This document shows positions 1-12,227 of a stretch of DNA of 64,000 nt, piece after piece. Location of the stretch: contig NC_026655.2 in assembly GCF_000004075.3 (NCBI RefSeq), positions 5,146,001 through 5,210,000 of the forward strand, read 5' to 3'. The notes beneath the pieces were generated by a model, which was given only the letters and a program-made list of their open reading frames with translations, searched no databases and was not told the DNA's origin. The first letter of the stretch is position 1, and each line of letters begins with the position of its first letter. This DNA is from Cucumis sativus. Lineage: Eukaryota; Streptophyta; Magnoliopsida; Cucurbitales; Cucurbitaceae. The translations under genes and the position numbers were made by a program.

Positions 1-128
1 TTAATGGTGAATTGACCTGAACCGTGATATTATTGCCTTTACTTCCCCATCTATGTCATCTCTAAGCAGAATTTTACCAATGTATTCTTTTAGTTGGAAA
101 CTGATTTCTTTCTTTTGCTTGTCACCAG

Positions 129-1669
129 TCTCCCGCTGAAAGAGTCAAAGCGAAGATGAAACTACAACTTGCTGAAACTGGTAACTTGTCAATTGGTACT
201 TAATATTTTGTTTCTTCCACACGTAGGTCGAACAATGAGGTGCTCTCTCTGAGGTTCTGACACGGAGCTACACCTTCTTTATCTAAGAAATCTTAGTGAA
301 CAAATCATTGATCCAAATTGATCTGAAGCTATTTACAGTATGAGTGGAGATTACTCAAGAATGGATTATGACTTCCATTTTCAAGTTCTCCCTTTTCTCC
401 AATTGTAATGGGGACTTTTAGCACACAAACAAAAATAGACATTTGATAACTATTGAATCTGGCCCTTCATATTCAAAATGCAGCCAGAATGGATGATACA
501 AAAGGCACAGGCCCAGGTTGGGAAAGGTTTGAGTTTGACAAGGATGCTCCGCTTGATGATGAAGAAATTGAAGGTATAAATTTTAGCAATTAGGCTTCTA
601 ATTTCTTATTTGAACCAATAGTTGATTTGTGAACTGAAACTCGCATTGCTTTTTAAAAGTAACGATCTTTATACCCACGTACTCAACATTTGTTGTAATT
701 GCTTTTATCTATTATTATATATTATCTTTTCTTAACTTCAAGCACCCTTTAATGTTTCTTTGTGGCTTTCTAACTTGGTATTGATGAGACCCATAAAATA
801 GTACCGTCGATCATTTATCCTTCAAAATGTCTTCTACCAAAGCTATTTTGTGCACCTAGAAACAGCTTCATAGAACCACCTCTATGCAACCATCTCACTC
901 GAATAATGCAAACATATCTTTGCCTTTGGCTCTTATCTTGCATAGTATGTTTATCAACCTTCTTAAACCACGGGAATATCTACCAAACAATCACAAGGCC
1001 TACTTTTCCCTTAAAACGTTTCCAAGCATAATTTGGTGTGCCACCAAAATTTACCCACAGCACCTTGTTAAGCGGTAAATTTGTATTTCAAATGTCGTAA
1101 ATTGATTTTGCTTCTCTAGTAATTTGGTTGTTAATGACCTAGGATGGAGATTATTATAATATTATCGAGTAAATTGTATTTCCTTATATGGCTGTCATGA
1201 TGCTACCTACAGCTGCAGAAGATGATGCAACATTAGTAAAGCATATTGGACAAAGCTTTCGATTTTCTGCAATTGAGGTTGTGCCTTATTGCTGCTACCA
1301 ATCTCTTAACTTGTTTGACTGTCTCTTATATTATAGCTGCAATTACTTTAATTGTTATTTTAGGCTAGGAAAGAGGAGCAAATCAAAGCTGCACATGACG
1401 AGGCCATGTTTGGAGCACCAGTGCGTCAATTATTAAGTACAACCGATGATGAGGACAAGGTCGAGGCCGAGAATGAAAGGGTGAAGGAGTCATGTGATAG
1501 TGGTATGGCAACAAATCTATTGAGTGAGAAGGTATTTCTGCTTCTTTTCTCCCTCTTTATTTGACTACTTTCGAATGGGAGTATGATATCCAGTCTTGTC
1601 TTTTGGAACTCATTATAGATAATTGCAAAACAACAAGGTTCTTGGCGTGACCGTGCTCGTAAAGCTTAG
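129..1669 (+). CDS. RSRC1/SRrp53-like serine/arginine-related protein, C-terminal exons only (partial)
   Basis: Five exons join in one frame: 129-180, 484-573, 1213-1277, 1364-1531 and 1619-1669 (stop TAG 1667-1669). They give about 141 residues, and the 5' part lies before the window. Every junction has gt/ag and phases agree. The peptide starts SPAERVKAKMKLQLAETA, has an acidic block with PGWERFEF, then EIEAAEDDATLVKHIGQSF and ends QQGSWRDRARKA. The EIEA...F...F block followed by a Lys/Glu-rich stretch recalls the C-terminal half of animal RSRC1 (SRrp53), a nuclear SR-related splicing factor. That link is from memory and is the weakest assignment among the multi-exon genes. The RS-rich N-terminus expected for the family would lie off the left edge. 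A conserved plant nuclear protein of other function is the alternative. Confidence 0.62.
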
Positions 1670-3573
1670 GTCAAACAAGCTCATATTTGGTAGGTTCCGA
1701 AACTAAACTGCATCGAAAATTTATTGCCAATTGCTTATGATGATCTCTGTTCTTATGGATTTTGTTGCATTGATGAGAATTGCGGGAAGAGAAAATTTTG
1801 ATAGTACGGTAGTATGTTATATTTCCATATTTTCACCCTTCATTCTTTATAATAATGTCTCCTAAGGTGGTATTGGATAAAAAACACATTTGGTGCTCAA
1901 CTTTTACAAAACTTACAATTTGGACCATGAACCTCGGCTTTTAACGGTTAGTCTAGTCCGTAAACTATATGTAGCATTTTAGTTCTTGTAATAGATGTAT
2001 TTCTATAACAATATTGAATCTCTAGTTAGTCTATAATAGATCTCATCAAAACTTAAAACTAATTTTTACTTTATGAACTAAATCATTTCAAATTTTAAAG
2101 TACTAGAACTTAACTGTTACATGATAAAGTTTCATTTCACAGCTAAATTGTTACAAACGAACGAATAAATTGTTATTTCTATTATAGAAGTCTTTAAATT
2201 ATTTTTATTTTAACTCGCAATGGGTTTTGATTGTTAAAGGCACCCAGAACGTGAGATACAAGTTTTGCCCATAATACTTAGCCTAGGGAATGGTGTACTT
2301 TTTGTGATAAATGTCAAATAGTGGATATTCGAACTTTTACTAGTGGCTTTATAATTTATATTATGTATATTTGTCTCTTGTTCTGGTTTTAAGAGTTTGA
2401 AGATGAAACATGTTTTTTTATTGATTGTGAACAAAAAAAATGAAAATTGTGAATGATACAATAAATTAAAGTTCATGTAAGCATTAAATTATAGGAAGAA
2501 ATATTAAGGATTTCTCTACCATTTTCCCTTACCAGAAATTGAACATAGGATTAAAAAAATTAAAGTTTCGTAGTCAAATCGATGAACCTAAATGTTGGAA
2601 GTGAAAAGTGATACCACTTCTTTACGTAGGCTACTTATATATGAGGGTTGAATTAAGAAAGTTTTTTCGTATTCACCATTTAAAATCTAATTGGTTCCAC
2701 ACTATCTAACTCAATAACTAATGTAAGGTGATTTGTTGTTGTTGGCAGCATTTGAATCCCTTCTAGAATTGTGGTTATGTCCAATGGTAAGCACTCGTAC
2801 TAAACAGAGTCAATATAGCTCCAATCTTCATTCTTTTGTCATCCAACATCCCATGAAATTCTTCAATTCACTTCAACAAATGCATTGATGGTACCTCTCC
2901 AATAAACACATGCAAATTGTGAATCTCCCAAAATTGCTACAATTAATATATAGATACATATATAGCTTTGTAATCTATGTAAAGTGATCTATGATGTCCT
3001 AATTATTCATGTCACATAAGAAAGAAGTCAAATTTTGACTCGTTACATTATTCCAAAGATCTTTAGGGAACTTGTACTTTTGAACTCAGATGAATTTTGT
3101 TTCAACCTCTTTGAGCAAAAAGGGATACCTAATAAGGTAAAAAAATACCAGATTAATCAAAATTGAGAGCCAACAATATATATATATATATATATATTCA
3201 ACCTTTTTTCTTTTTCTTTTTTTTTATTTTAGTTAAATTATAGAAGCTTTGAAAAAATTTATTCGTGCTCTTGAAATTCAAAGATAATTAAATCATCTAT
3301 ATATATATATATATTATCACAAAACAAATTACTAACTTCAAATGAACACAAGAAGGTACCTTACGATCCCGTGGCCGCAACTCAAACATTTGTCCACTTG
3401 TCTGTTAATAATTGGCCGAATGGGCAGTAAAAAGCCGCATGCATTTTTTTATTGGGCAAATAAAAAATATATATATATATAATCCCGAAATTCTCATCTT
3501 CTTCCCCCCACAAACTCTCCGATTCAGCCGCGTCTCAGCCTCTTCGATCCGCTTCCTCCGCCGATATTCATCA
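1670..3573. other. Intergenic, 3' flank of RSRC1-like gene and promoter of B12D
   Basis: No coding sequence is supported. The stretch 1860-2150 reads like a degenerate dispersed plant repeat with repeated phrases of the type 'tttagtcc-gaact' and resembles 26095-26400. Short (TA)n tracts lie at 3174-3198, 3298-3316 and 3464-3482. TGGGC motifs at about 3420 and 3453, just before the B12D ATG, look like the site II elements common in plant promoters of mitochondrial and translation genes. Confidence 0.5.
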
Positions 3574-3866
3574 ATGGCTCCGTCCTCCAACCTTAGTCGA
3601 TGGCTGAGGCCTGAGGTAATTAACAATCATTCAGATCTGTCCTCTAATTTTTCTCCGGTTCTGTTTTGTTATTGATTGATCTTCTTTTCCATGCCGTCTA
3701 ATCATTTCGATCAATTCCATTTTTAGGTTTACCCTCTTTTCGCGGCGGTAGGAGTGGCCGTCGGAATCTGTGGATTTCAGTTAATCCGTAACATCTGCAT
3801 CAATCCTGAAGTCAGGTCTCTCCTTCTTTCTCTAAACTTTAACTTTTCATTTGTGTTTTTAAGTTC

Positions 3867-3903
<37 letters not shown>

Positions 3904-4776
3904 TGGTTTAATCTGCATATTCTCGTGGTATAAATTTATTATGATTGCAGTTTTGAGGATGAGTAATACTAAGTTTTGAATATAAACCTACCTCTGACCC
4001 TTTGCTATCCCTGTGATTAGTTCCAATAGGATGAGTATAGATAATTTGTTCGATTATAATGCATGCTTACTATAAACCAGTGCTTAAATTAATGGATTTA
4101 ACCAGTCGAATTGTCGATTGCTGTGGCATAGTAACTGCAAAGAATCTTAGGGTTTTTTTTCTTGTAGTTTTTTGCTAACATAGACAGTAGACCTGGCCAA
4201 GAAGATATGTCAAGGTGCAAAATTGTTATGAAACTAGTTTCAAATCCCAAACAAACGAAAACGTAAATTACCAAACTCTGCTTGTTGAATTTGACTAGAA
4301 ATCTGAAAAACCTTATTTTGGTAACCATTTAGTTTTTTGTTTTTAGCTTTTGAAAATTAAACCTACAAACATCTCTGCACCTCTAATTTTCTTGTTTTAA
4401 AAAATCAAGCCTTGTTTTTTAAATTTAGCGAAGTATTCAACACAAATTATGAAATTTTTTGAAATATACTTAATTTTAAAAAATAGTGAGGGGTTGTATC
4501 ACTGTGTGCCCTTGTCAAAAGGGATCGATTGGCTTTGATTGAAATGGGGTATGTTTTGTTTCCTTCATTAAGAGTTCTGTAAACTGATTAGTACATCGTT
4601 TTTCTAATCATTCGAGAATCAGAGTTACCAAGGAGAATAGGGCTGCTGGAGTGTTGGATAACTTTGCTGAGGGAGAGAAGTATTCTGAACATTTCCTGAG
4701 GAAATTCGTACGCAACAAGTCCCCAGAAATTATGCCATCAATCAACAACTTTTTCACTGACCCAAATCGAAACTAA
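3574..4776 (+). CDS. B12D: B12D family protein (NDUFA4/MLRQ-related small mitochondrial membrane protein)
   Basis: Three exons, 3574-3615, 3727-3815 and 4623-4776 (stop TAA 4774-4776), give 94 residues, close to the usual plant B12D length. Residues 7-14 read LSRWLRPE, followed by a hydrophobic segment at about 15-38 (VYPLFAAVGVAVGICGFQL) that should be a single membrane span. The C-terminal half has the conserved TKENRAAGVLDNFAEGEKY and ends FFTDPNRN. B12D proteins are plant relatives of the MLRQ/NDUFA4 subunit, linked to the mitochondrial inner membrane, seed development, senescence and flooding responses. Intron 2 (3816-4622) holds a 34-T run and a truncated MITE end. The start was chosen because it gives the family's N-terminus; the longer open frame upstream does not match it. 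Confidence 0.95.
3869..3902 (+). repeat. Poly-T tract of 34 T in B12D intron 2
   Basis: An uninterrupted run of T lies 53 bases into intron 2. Its length is likely to vary between individuals and to be error-prone in sequencing. Confidence 0.95.
4315..4450 (+). mobile_element. Truncated MITE end (same family as 13972-14246) in B12D intron 2
   Basis: The sequence starts with a TTGGTAACCATTTAGTTTTTT type terminus and continues through a TTTTGAAAATTAA block, matching the left terminal inverted repeat of the full element at 13972. I see no partner terminus on the right, so this is a one-ended fragment or an old, decayed copy. Confidence 0.55.
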
Positions 4777-6304
4777 GAAGGCTATGAATGAATTACACAT
4801 TAGATTGGATGTAGATTTGAATTTGAATTTGAATTGTTGGTGGGTTGGTGGCTGTAAAAGTTTAAACTATGCTCTGCTTTTACGTTTGCTTTTATTGTTC
4901 ATTTGAGAAAGTTTGAAAAACAATGGATCGATAAAAAATAAACCATTCTGATCCAAAATTTAATTTCAGATATCATGAAATTCTGACTTTCATCTTTGCA
5001 CATTTTGATGGATATGCGCTTTATGTTATAACTGTGAAATGGAGCTCTAGAATTTTGGACTTTTTGAGAATATTACTATGATATATTTGTAAAACTATGT
5101 GTTTAGATTGATTTTCTGAATGTTTATAAACATTTTTATCGATCAGTTATCAATTAAATGAAATTTGATGAACTGAGGAATCTATCAATCAACATAGTCT
5201 CTATACTATGATATCTACTATATCTGCTTGTTAGTTCATAATTATCTCCACTAACCCAACTTTCAAGTTATGTGGAAGTCTGTAGTCAGTCTGTTTGATC
5301 TATCAATATTCACTCGTAATTCCAAATTGTATGGGGCAAGATTAAAAGATTCTTGTTGCATCATCATTTTATTTGTTTTGTTAATTTTATATCGAACGTA
5401 TTTTAATACAAGGATGAGGTTACACTATTGTATATAAATTTGCAAGAATATATGTTTAATTTTCAATGGTAATCTGGAAAGTCTGACGATTATCGTACGC
5501 AAGCCAAAATCTACAATTGAAGAATTGCGCATATGTCACAGATCTTGTTATCATTACCAAGACCTTGAACAGTTATGATAAAAAGAAAAAGATACTAAAC
5601 AATATGTAAGCAATCTCAATAGCAATCAAATTGCGTTTGTAAAATACTTAGGTAAACATAATAAGAAAATAATAAACAACTATGTTTACAATTGAGGTCC
5701 ATTACTGTTAATCTATCAAATAATAGATTAACTCAAAATTTAGAGCATGAGACTTACCCAATAGATCTACTTGTTACCATTCCAAAAAAATCAATAATTC
5801 AATTGCACATCTACAATTATTGAACTAATATACGAAGAGGGGAAAAAGGACCAGAAACGTGATTAGAGAACTGATTCCTAACGTTACCTATGGCACCATT
5901 TTATCTCAATGTGCATAAATTGCGCTACTTCTATTGCACATTGAAATGAGAACAAAAAATTGATGTTTCAAATAATTAGAACGGTTTCTAGATTCAGACT
6001 ACAGAAATTAATAGACAATGATACAACAGAAAACTGATTGCACAAAGGCAAGAAATGCTCTTTCTACTGAGCATTTCAGAATGAACAGCCAACCTAAGGT
6101 GGAGTGAGAGAGAGTAAGAGCAATACAATTGAATAAAACATTGAATAGTTGAAGACACCAAACCTTGATGCTGGAACTTCAAAAAAATGAAGATCGCTGG
6201 GCCAAACACGTCGCAGTATATATTGTTTGATATGGACCGACCTGTATTTGTTTCCAAATATTGGAAAAAGATGTTAGAAAATCAGGTGTTGCAATGAAGG
6301 AAAG
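4777..6304. other. Intergenic between convergent B12D and APC8
   Basis: AT-rich sequence between two convergent gene ends. It should hold both 3' UTRs. Open frames here are short and of low complexity. I see no gene or named element. Confidence 0.6.
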
Positions 6305-9300
6305 TTAGGGAGGGAAGAGCTCAACATCCATTGATGGAAAGCTAGACTGTGCTATTCTCATTCCCCTCAGTAAATTCTTAGCCGTTTCCTTCTCCTGCAA
6401 AAAGAGAATGGTTGTTGAGTGAGACTCGAATTACAAGTTATCCAAGAAAGAGTTTAACCATCAAACACGCAAAACCAATAATACTCACTGGACCAGTGTA
6501 ATCCAGAAGCCGTGTACAATATATTTCTGCTTCATCGAATTTCTTTTGTGCTTTATAGTATGTAGCAAGAAAAAGTAGAGCTTCAACCATGTTTGGTCCT
6601 TCCCTCTCTTCAGCTTCCATTCTTTCTAGATCTTTTTTGTAATAGAATGCTGCCTCTTCAGACTGTCCCAATTCAGAATGCAGTTTAGCCAATTGGTGAA
6701 GAGCAATTGCTTCTCTATCGTTACAATTTGCAGCTCTTCTGTAACACTTGATTGCATCCTCCAGCATTCGTAGCTGTTCGCTTTCGTAACACTGAGCCAT
6801 GGCAATCCACAATCTGGAATCGTTTGGCTGCAAAAATACAGATTTCTTGAAGTAATGGAGAGCATAAAAAGGCATGCCCATCATTTCATAAGCTTGCCCT
6901 AACCCATACCAAGCTCGATAATCACATGAATTTATATCTACAGCCCGTCGATAGGCATCAATGGCAGCAGGAATGTTCTTCATCTCCACAAATTCATGTC
7001 CCATCAGAGTCCAAGCAGATAAATAATTTTTGTTTAATTTGAGTGCCCTTCTGAAATACACAACTGACTTTTCGTGCTGCCCCTTCAAACTGTAGTAATT
7101 TCCAATAATGCAGCAAGATTCAGGTCTATATTTATCTGTCATGAAAACTCTATGAGCAAGATAGCTCAATGCAGAGAAGCATTCTTTTGCATAGAGCACA
7201 TTCGAGTACATATCCATGTCTTCCACCCGATATGGATCATTCCTAAGAAGTTCTTCAAATATTGCTTCAACTTGATCAAACTCTCTCAAACTATATTGGG
7301 CTTTTGCAATTTGAGCTTGTATGTAATTACTAAAACTAAAAGTACCTTGTAAGTTCTCATATTTAACCAAGGATTCATTATGCATCCTAAGTTCTTGGTA
7401 AGCACTGGCAAGAAAAAAGTCCTTCATCCAATGGTTATTGAGATTAAGGCTGTTCAATATGTCAATTGTAGTGCACAAGGATTGCAGCTCTGACCACGCA
7501 CTCCAGTTCCAAGGATAGCTGTTCACCGACTCCACAAGAGCTGTACGAGCAAGATTTTCACTGCCTTTTTGTTTGAGTACGAGTCCATACAAATACAGTC
7601 CAAAGGGGTCAATCATGCCATTTTTTCTAAGGGTTGATAATTCCCTTTCCAGTGAAACCAGCTCTTGATTTACAGCATCGCTTTTACCCAATGATCCTTC
7701 AAGTTCTACTACCTCTTCTTCTTTCCGCTTCTCACCAGCCTACACGAAGCAAGATGTTAGTTTTCAGCTTGGGCATGGGGATTTCAAGTTGACGAAAAAG
7801 AGAACCACAAAGTGAAGGAAGAAAAAAAAATACATAGATGTGAATTATATAGAACATTGAACCAAGCAACATCAAAACATTCATCATAAAATAGAAGATG
7901 AGCATTGAACTTTATCTGCCATAACGAATAGCAGTACTTAAATACAGAAAAGAATTTCATCAATCTCCCCTCACCTCGTTTTTCCAAAAAGATGATTTCT
8001 TTTAATGTGATTCAGACGAAAGCCATGAATACCTATAATGATAAAAATAACAACTGAAGGCAAGTTAAGGGAGTACTCTCGATTTCAAGTTAATTCCTTG
8101 AAATTTACTGCTTTTCATTTTTTTTAAAAAAGTTCCAAAGAAATTTCTACATGTGTTTCTAATTGGCCTTCATTTTTATCATCAAATACATAAATTGAGC
8201 CACTGGACTGAACAAAAGGAAAATATCAGTATTAGTAGTCATTGTACTCAAATAGTTCGTGTAGAAAGCATATCTAACATAAGTCATCTTTCCCACCCAC
8301 AATCTTCAAATTTCATTTCTAGAATTAAATCAAATAAGTTGTTTCACTTTTCATGTATCAATTTCCTTGATGATTCTATATTAATATTAACAATCATGGA
8401 CAATGAAACAATAAGAACACGTTCAATGAGTCAATGACAGGTTTAGAATGTCTCTTCTCCAACAAATCCCAAAGAGACATTGAACCTCACACTAAGGACC
8501 ATGGTCTTTGGTAAAGTGCTCAGAACACTCACAAGTAACAATCTATTTATGTGCAATGCGTTTAATCTGAAAATCTAGGTGAAGCCTCAAACGCAAAATA
8601 ACATGGGAAAGATCACTATTACTTAATTGACATTGAGAGGTTAAATATATGATTTTTTAAAATCAAAATAACCACTTACCCTCTCATAACTAAAGATCCC
8701 AATGTAACGTATCTGTATTCTAGACTTTGGTTGCTTAGATGAATATGTTATTTGACCATTTTATTTCTGATTGGGAATCTGAATTTATGAACACACTCAA
8801 GGAATTCCAATAACATTACAGTTAAGCTTCACCTCAAATATCCTTGTCTATAACTTGGAACATACCATGATTGTTATTCTAACTTGTAACGTGGAAACTC
8901 ATAATCGTTAAGTTCTCCTTATACTATCAAACTACAGTCTTTTCAGTTTGAAATCTTGAAAACATACGACCTTGAAAGGTTAAAATGGCACGAAAGGAAA
9001 ATGTTTCGGATAGATCTCATCATTAAGCATATAGAATATGGATATTAGAAAAAAGTAACAAATCTTTCGTTTACTATTTTTCTATGAAAAGCTATACCTA
9101 CGTATGTATAGAAATAGAATATGCAAGGCATTCCCAACACTTCTTTCAGGTAAAGAAACATTCTCTACATTTCTTCACTTGATTTCAAAGTTATCAACTA
9201 AACTGAACCAAAAAACTAGCCAATCGGTTAACAGAACAAAATTTAAACATGTAGTGGATATAATGACAACTGAACATGTAAGGACTGATGCCATGCAATC

Positions 9301-10385
9301 GAGTAAACTAGCCCTTAGCCTATCTTATCCATCCAGTCTGTTTAACTTATGACAATATATAACAAAAACTTTAAATCAAAAAGAAAATTTATAGGTGGTA
9401 AGGATCAACGAACCAGATAAAGAGCGTACAGCCGCAAGAACACGGATTTCTTTCCATTTTGCTCTCGAAGAACATGAGCAGCCCTCTTGTATTCACGGCA
9501 ATCAAAGTATGATTTGGCCAGAAGGTAAAAATCACCATCCACAACCTCGTCCTCCTCCATCACTGGCGTAGAAACATAAGACATGCCAGCAATTGGGGTC
9601 GAACTACCCTCATTTGAATGAAATCTTCGACGAATACTTGAACTTCCACGTTGAAACCTGGTGTTTGAAGGTGTGAACTTAGCTGGATCTTGCTCGATAC
9701 CCACCAATTGCTCTGCTGCCCTGTTGAGCCAAATACATGTCAAAACTTCAATGAGATCTTTTAGCCATACAACAAATATACGGAGAATATTAATTGTTAC
9801 AATAGCTTGCAGATTGTCCAGAAACGAGATACCAAGACTAGAACTCTGATCAATTACAACGGATGCAGTTTAAAGTTCAACATACATTAAGTATACGTCG
9901 ATTCAAAATCACCAATTCCCCCACTCCCGCTGCTTCCTAAGAAACCATGAAACACTAACATCTAAAGTTTAAAAAAATCCACACCCAATATCAAAACCAA
10001 TCCCATCAACCACGACTTGAACTCTGACCAATTACAACGGCCGGAATTCGAATTTCAACATAGAACAAAGCAAACAAATACACGGTTCAAAACCACCAAT
10101 TCCTCCATTTCCGCTACTTTTTCATAAACCCACGTAACACTAACATCCAAAACTTCAATAAAACCCCTACCCAATATCAAAATTAATCACATCAACCACA
10201 ACTCAAGCAGTTGAAGCGAGATTAAGCACAAAAAACAGATCGGAAACATCAAGACAGAGAGTGAGAGAGAGAGAAAATTTAGGGCTATGAGAAGTGAACC
10301 ATTTAGAAGCAGAGTAAAGACAACGATCACTGAGCTGACGAATTGCAGTACGAAGCTCGTGTCTACAATTATCTTTGGAAGTCAT
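6305..10385 (-). CDS. APC8: Anaphase-promoting complex subunit 8 (CDC23)
   Basis: Four exons in transcript order, 10385-10300, 9720-9414, 7739-6489 and 6394-6305, code for 577 residues; Arabidopsis APC8 is about 579. All junctions are gt/ag and in phase. The N-terminus (LRTAIRQLSDRCLYSASKWA) and the RFQRGSSSIRRRF block are typical of APC8. The large third exon carries the TPR array, with recognisable units such as AWTLMGHEFVEMKNIPAAID and AWYGLGQAYEMMGMPFYALH. The last exon ends MDVELFPP. The protein is a TPR scaffold of the APC/C, the nuclear ubiquitin ligase that degrades cyclins and securin. An in-frame ATG lies 17 codons upstream (10436). I chose 10385 because homologues start at that residue. 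Intron 2 is about 1.7 kb. Confidence 0.97.
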
Positions 10386-10664
10386 TGAATCTATGGTATG
10401 GCGCCCTTGTTGAGCTGTTCTTTGTTTGAAACTCAAACTTCAAATATTAGGGGGGTGTTGCTTTGCTAACATACGCCCTTGCTGTTTGTTTCGTTTCGCC
10501 CCACCACAATCGGAGGCTCCGCCTCCTGCCTGCCCGCCCGCCCAAACTTTTAAATCAATCAAATAACAAATTTACAACTTCAAAATTCTTCTATATCGGC
10601 TCTTTCCATGTTTGTGTATTCTCTTTTCTTTTCTCTTTCTTTCTTTTGCTTTCTTTACATTTAT

Positions 10665-10705
10665 GGCCCAAACTACATCAAAGCCCACTTACTCATTAAA
10701 GCCCA
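10665..10705 (-). promoter_or_regulatory. Site II-like GGCCCA/GCCCA cluster upstream of APC8
   Basis: GGCCCA at 10665-10670 and GCCCA at 10683-10687 and 10701-10705 lie 280-320 bases upstream of the APC8 start. Such TGGGCY elements bind TCP factors in many plant cell-cycle and ribosomal promoters. Function here is inferred from motif and position only. Confidence 0.45.
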
Positions 10706-10751
10706 ACCATCAAATTGTAATTACTATTTTAGAAATAATAACTAATAATAT

Positions 10752-11246
10752 AACAATATTTTTAAAAAATTACAAATATAGTAAAATTATCGTTGATACA
10801 CTTGTATTGCGAATAGACTTCGTATAGTCTATCAATGATAGATTTATATCATTGATAAAATTTGACTATCATTGATAAAATTTAACAAATTTTGCTACAT
10901 GTGCAAATTTTTTTAAATGTTACTGTATACTTAATTATTTTGAATCTAATTGTTAAATTTGTAACTATATTTTCTGATAATTGTACGATTGACTCAATTT
11001 CTCAAAGCCCAGTAGTTCTTTAAGTGGATATTATTTCAAATGATAGTTGGAAATGTAACAATCATATTCAAAATAATTTAGTATATATCAACATTTAAAA
11101 AATTTGTTAATATAACAAATTCTATTAATGATATAGACCAGTATTTGCAATAAATTTTGATAAACTTTGGTATATTTTCAATATTGTTAAAACGTTACAT
11201 ATTTGATTATTTTGAATATAATGGTTATATTTGCAACTATCTCTTG
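10752..11246. repeat. Two degenerate copies of an AT-rich dispersed repeat with 'ctatcaatgatag' motifs
   Basis: Copy one, at 10752-10975, contains the near-palindromes TCTATCAATGATAGA and ATCATTGAT. It then runs through a block reading like 'ttgctac-tgtgcaaat...aatgttactgtatacttaattattttgaat'. Copy two, at about 11075-11246, repeats the later blocks (…gttacatatttgattattttgaat…). A third diverged relative lies at 45755-45925. From memory, repeats with these phrases are abundant in Cucumis genomes. Confidence 0.5.
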
Positions 11247-12227
11247 TTTTAATTTTAATAGAAAATAATAACTTGTATTTCAAGTAGTATTAATATAGTT
11301 GCTTAATAATAGTTTGAATCAGTCAACTATTGTATTATGACTCAAACACCGTGTGAGCTATGGTAATATGCTCACCTGGTTGAAGTGTGGACCAAATATT
11401 TTTAGCTTATGCAATGAAGATTATCGAAACAAAATATCCATTATTTGTTGCTACAATCCATACTAACACTTGTCGCTTATTGCTACTTTTGCCAACATTC
11501 ATTATCGTTGTTTTTCATTCATTTTAACCCTGGCTAATTTGGTTACTCACCCATTTCAATGGAAAAATAAAATTATAAAACATAGTTAGTTGATTCCTTG
11601 ATTTTCAACCTCATTTGTTGATTATCAATCTAACTTATTGACAACATTTATTTATAGCTGCTCTATGGTTTTCACAGTCACATAAAAAATTGTGCTTCTC
11701 GTTTTTCTCGAAAGAGATGTATCATGATTTAAAATCACATTTGTAGACAACATAAAATATGAAGATTTGACTCACATAATTATACATGGCTCCCAATTAA
11801 ATAAAAGAGTTTGTTGCATAACCTAGAAGTTACATAGAAGAGAAACAAATATTGAAAATTGACGAAGGAGAAAAAATAAACTATAGCTTCGAATGAGCAT
11901 CGAGAAGTAAATCACAACGTACATTTTGTTACGTCGATTTGATAATTTCAACCCCAAATCATATATGTTTTTAAAAGCGGGGTTAAATTTAATTTATGAT
12001 TTAAAACATAAACTACAATTATATGCTTTATTTGTATAAAAAATTTGATTTGTTTTAGTGTATAGTTCGATAGTTATTGAAAAATATTGGTAAAAATTCC
12101 ATTTAGAAAAACCCTGGAAGGGTTAAAATTATTTTGTTTGGGCAGAAAGAAAATAGGAGGGAAAATCAAGAGGAAGAGGGAAAAAGAAGATGTTTCGATC
12201 AGCGGCAAAAGCACCACCATTTTCGCT

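Larger units (their letters stand above)
10386..12227. other. Divergent intergenic between APC8 (-) and PPR gene (+)
   Basis: This holds the promoters of both genes. The APC8-proximal 150 bases are unusually GC-rich, with a small hairpin at 10512-10526 (GGAGGC / GCCTCC arms, 3-base loop). The middle is occupied by degenerate repeats (see 10752-11246). The frame of the PPR gene is open back to 12087, before its probable start. Confidence 0.55.
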
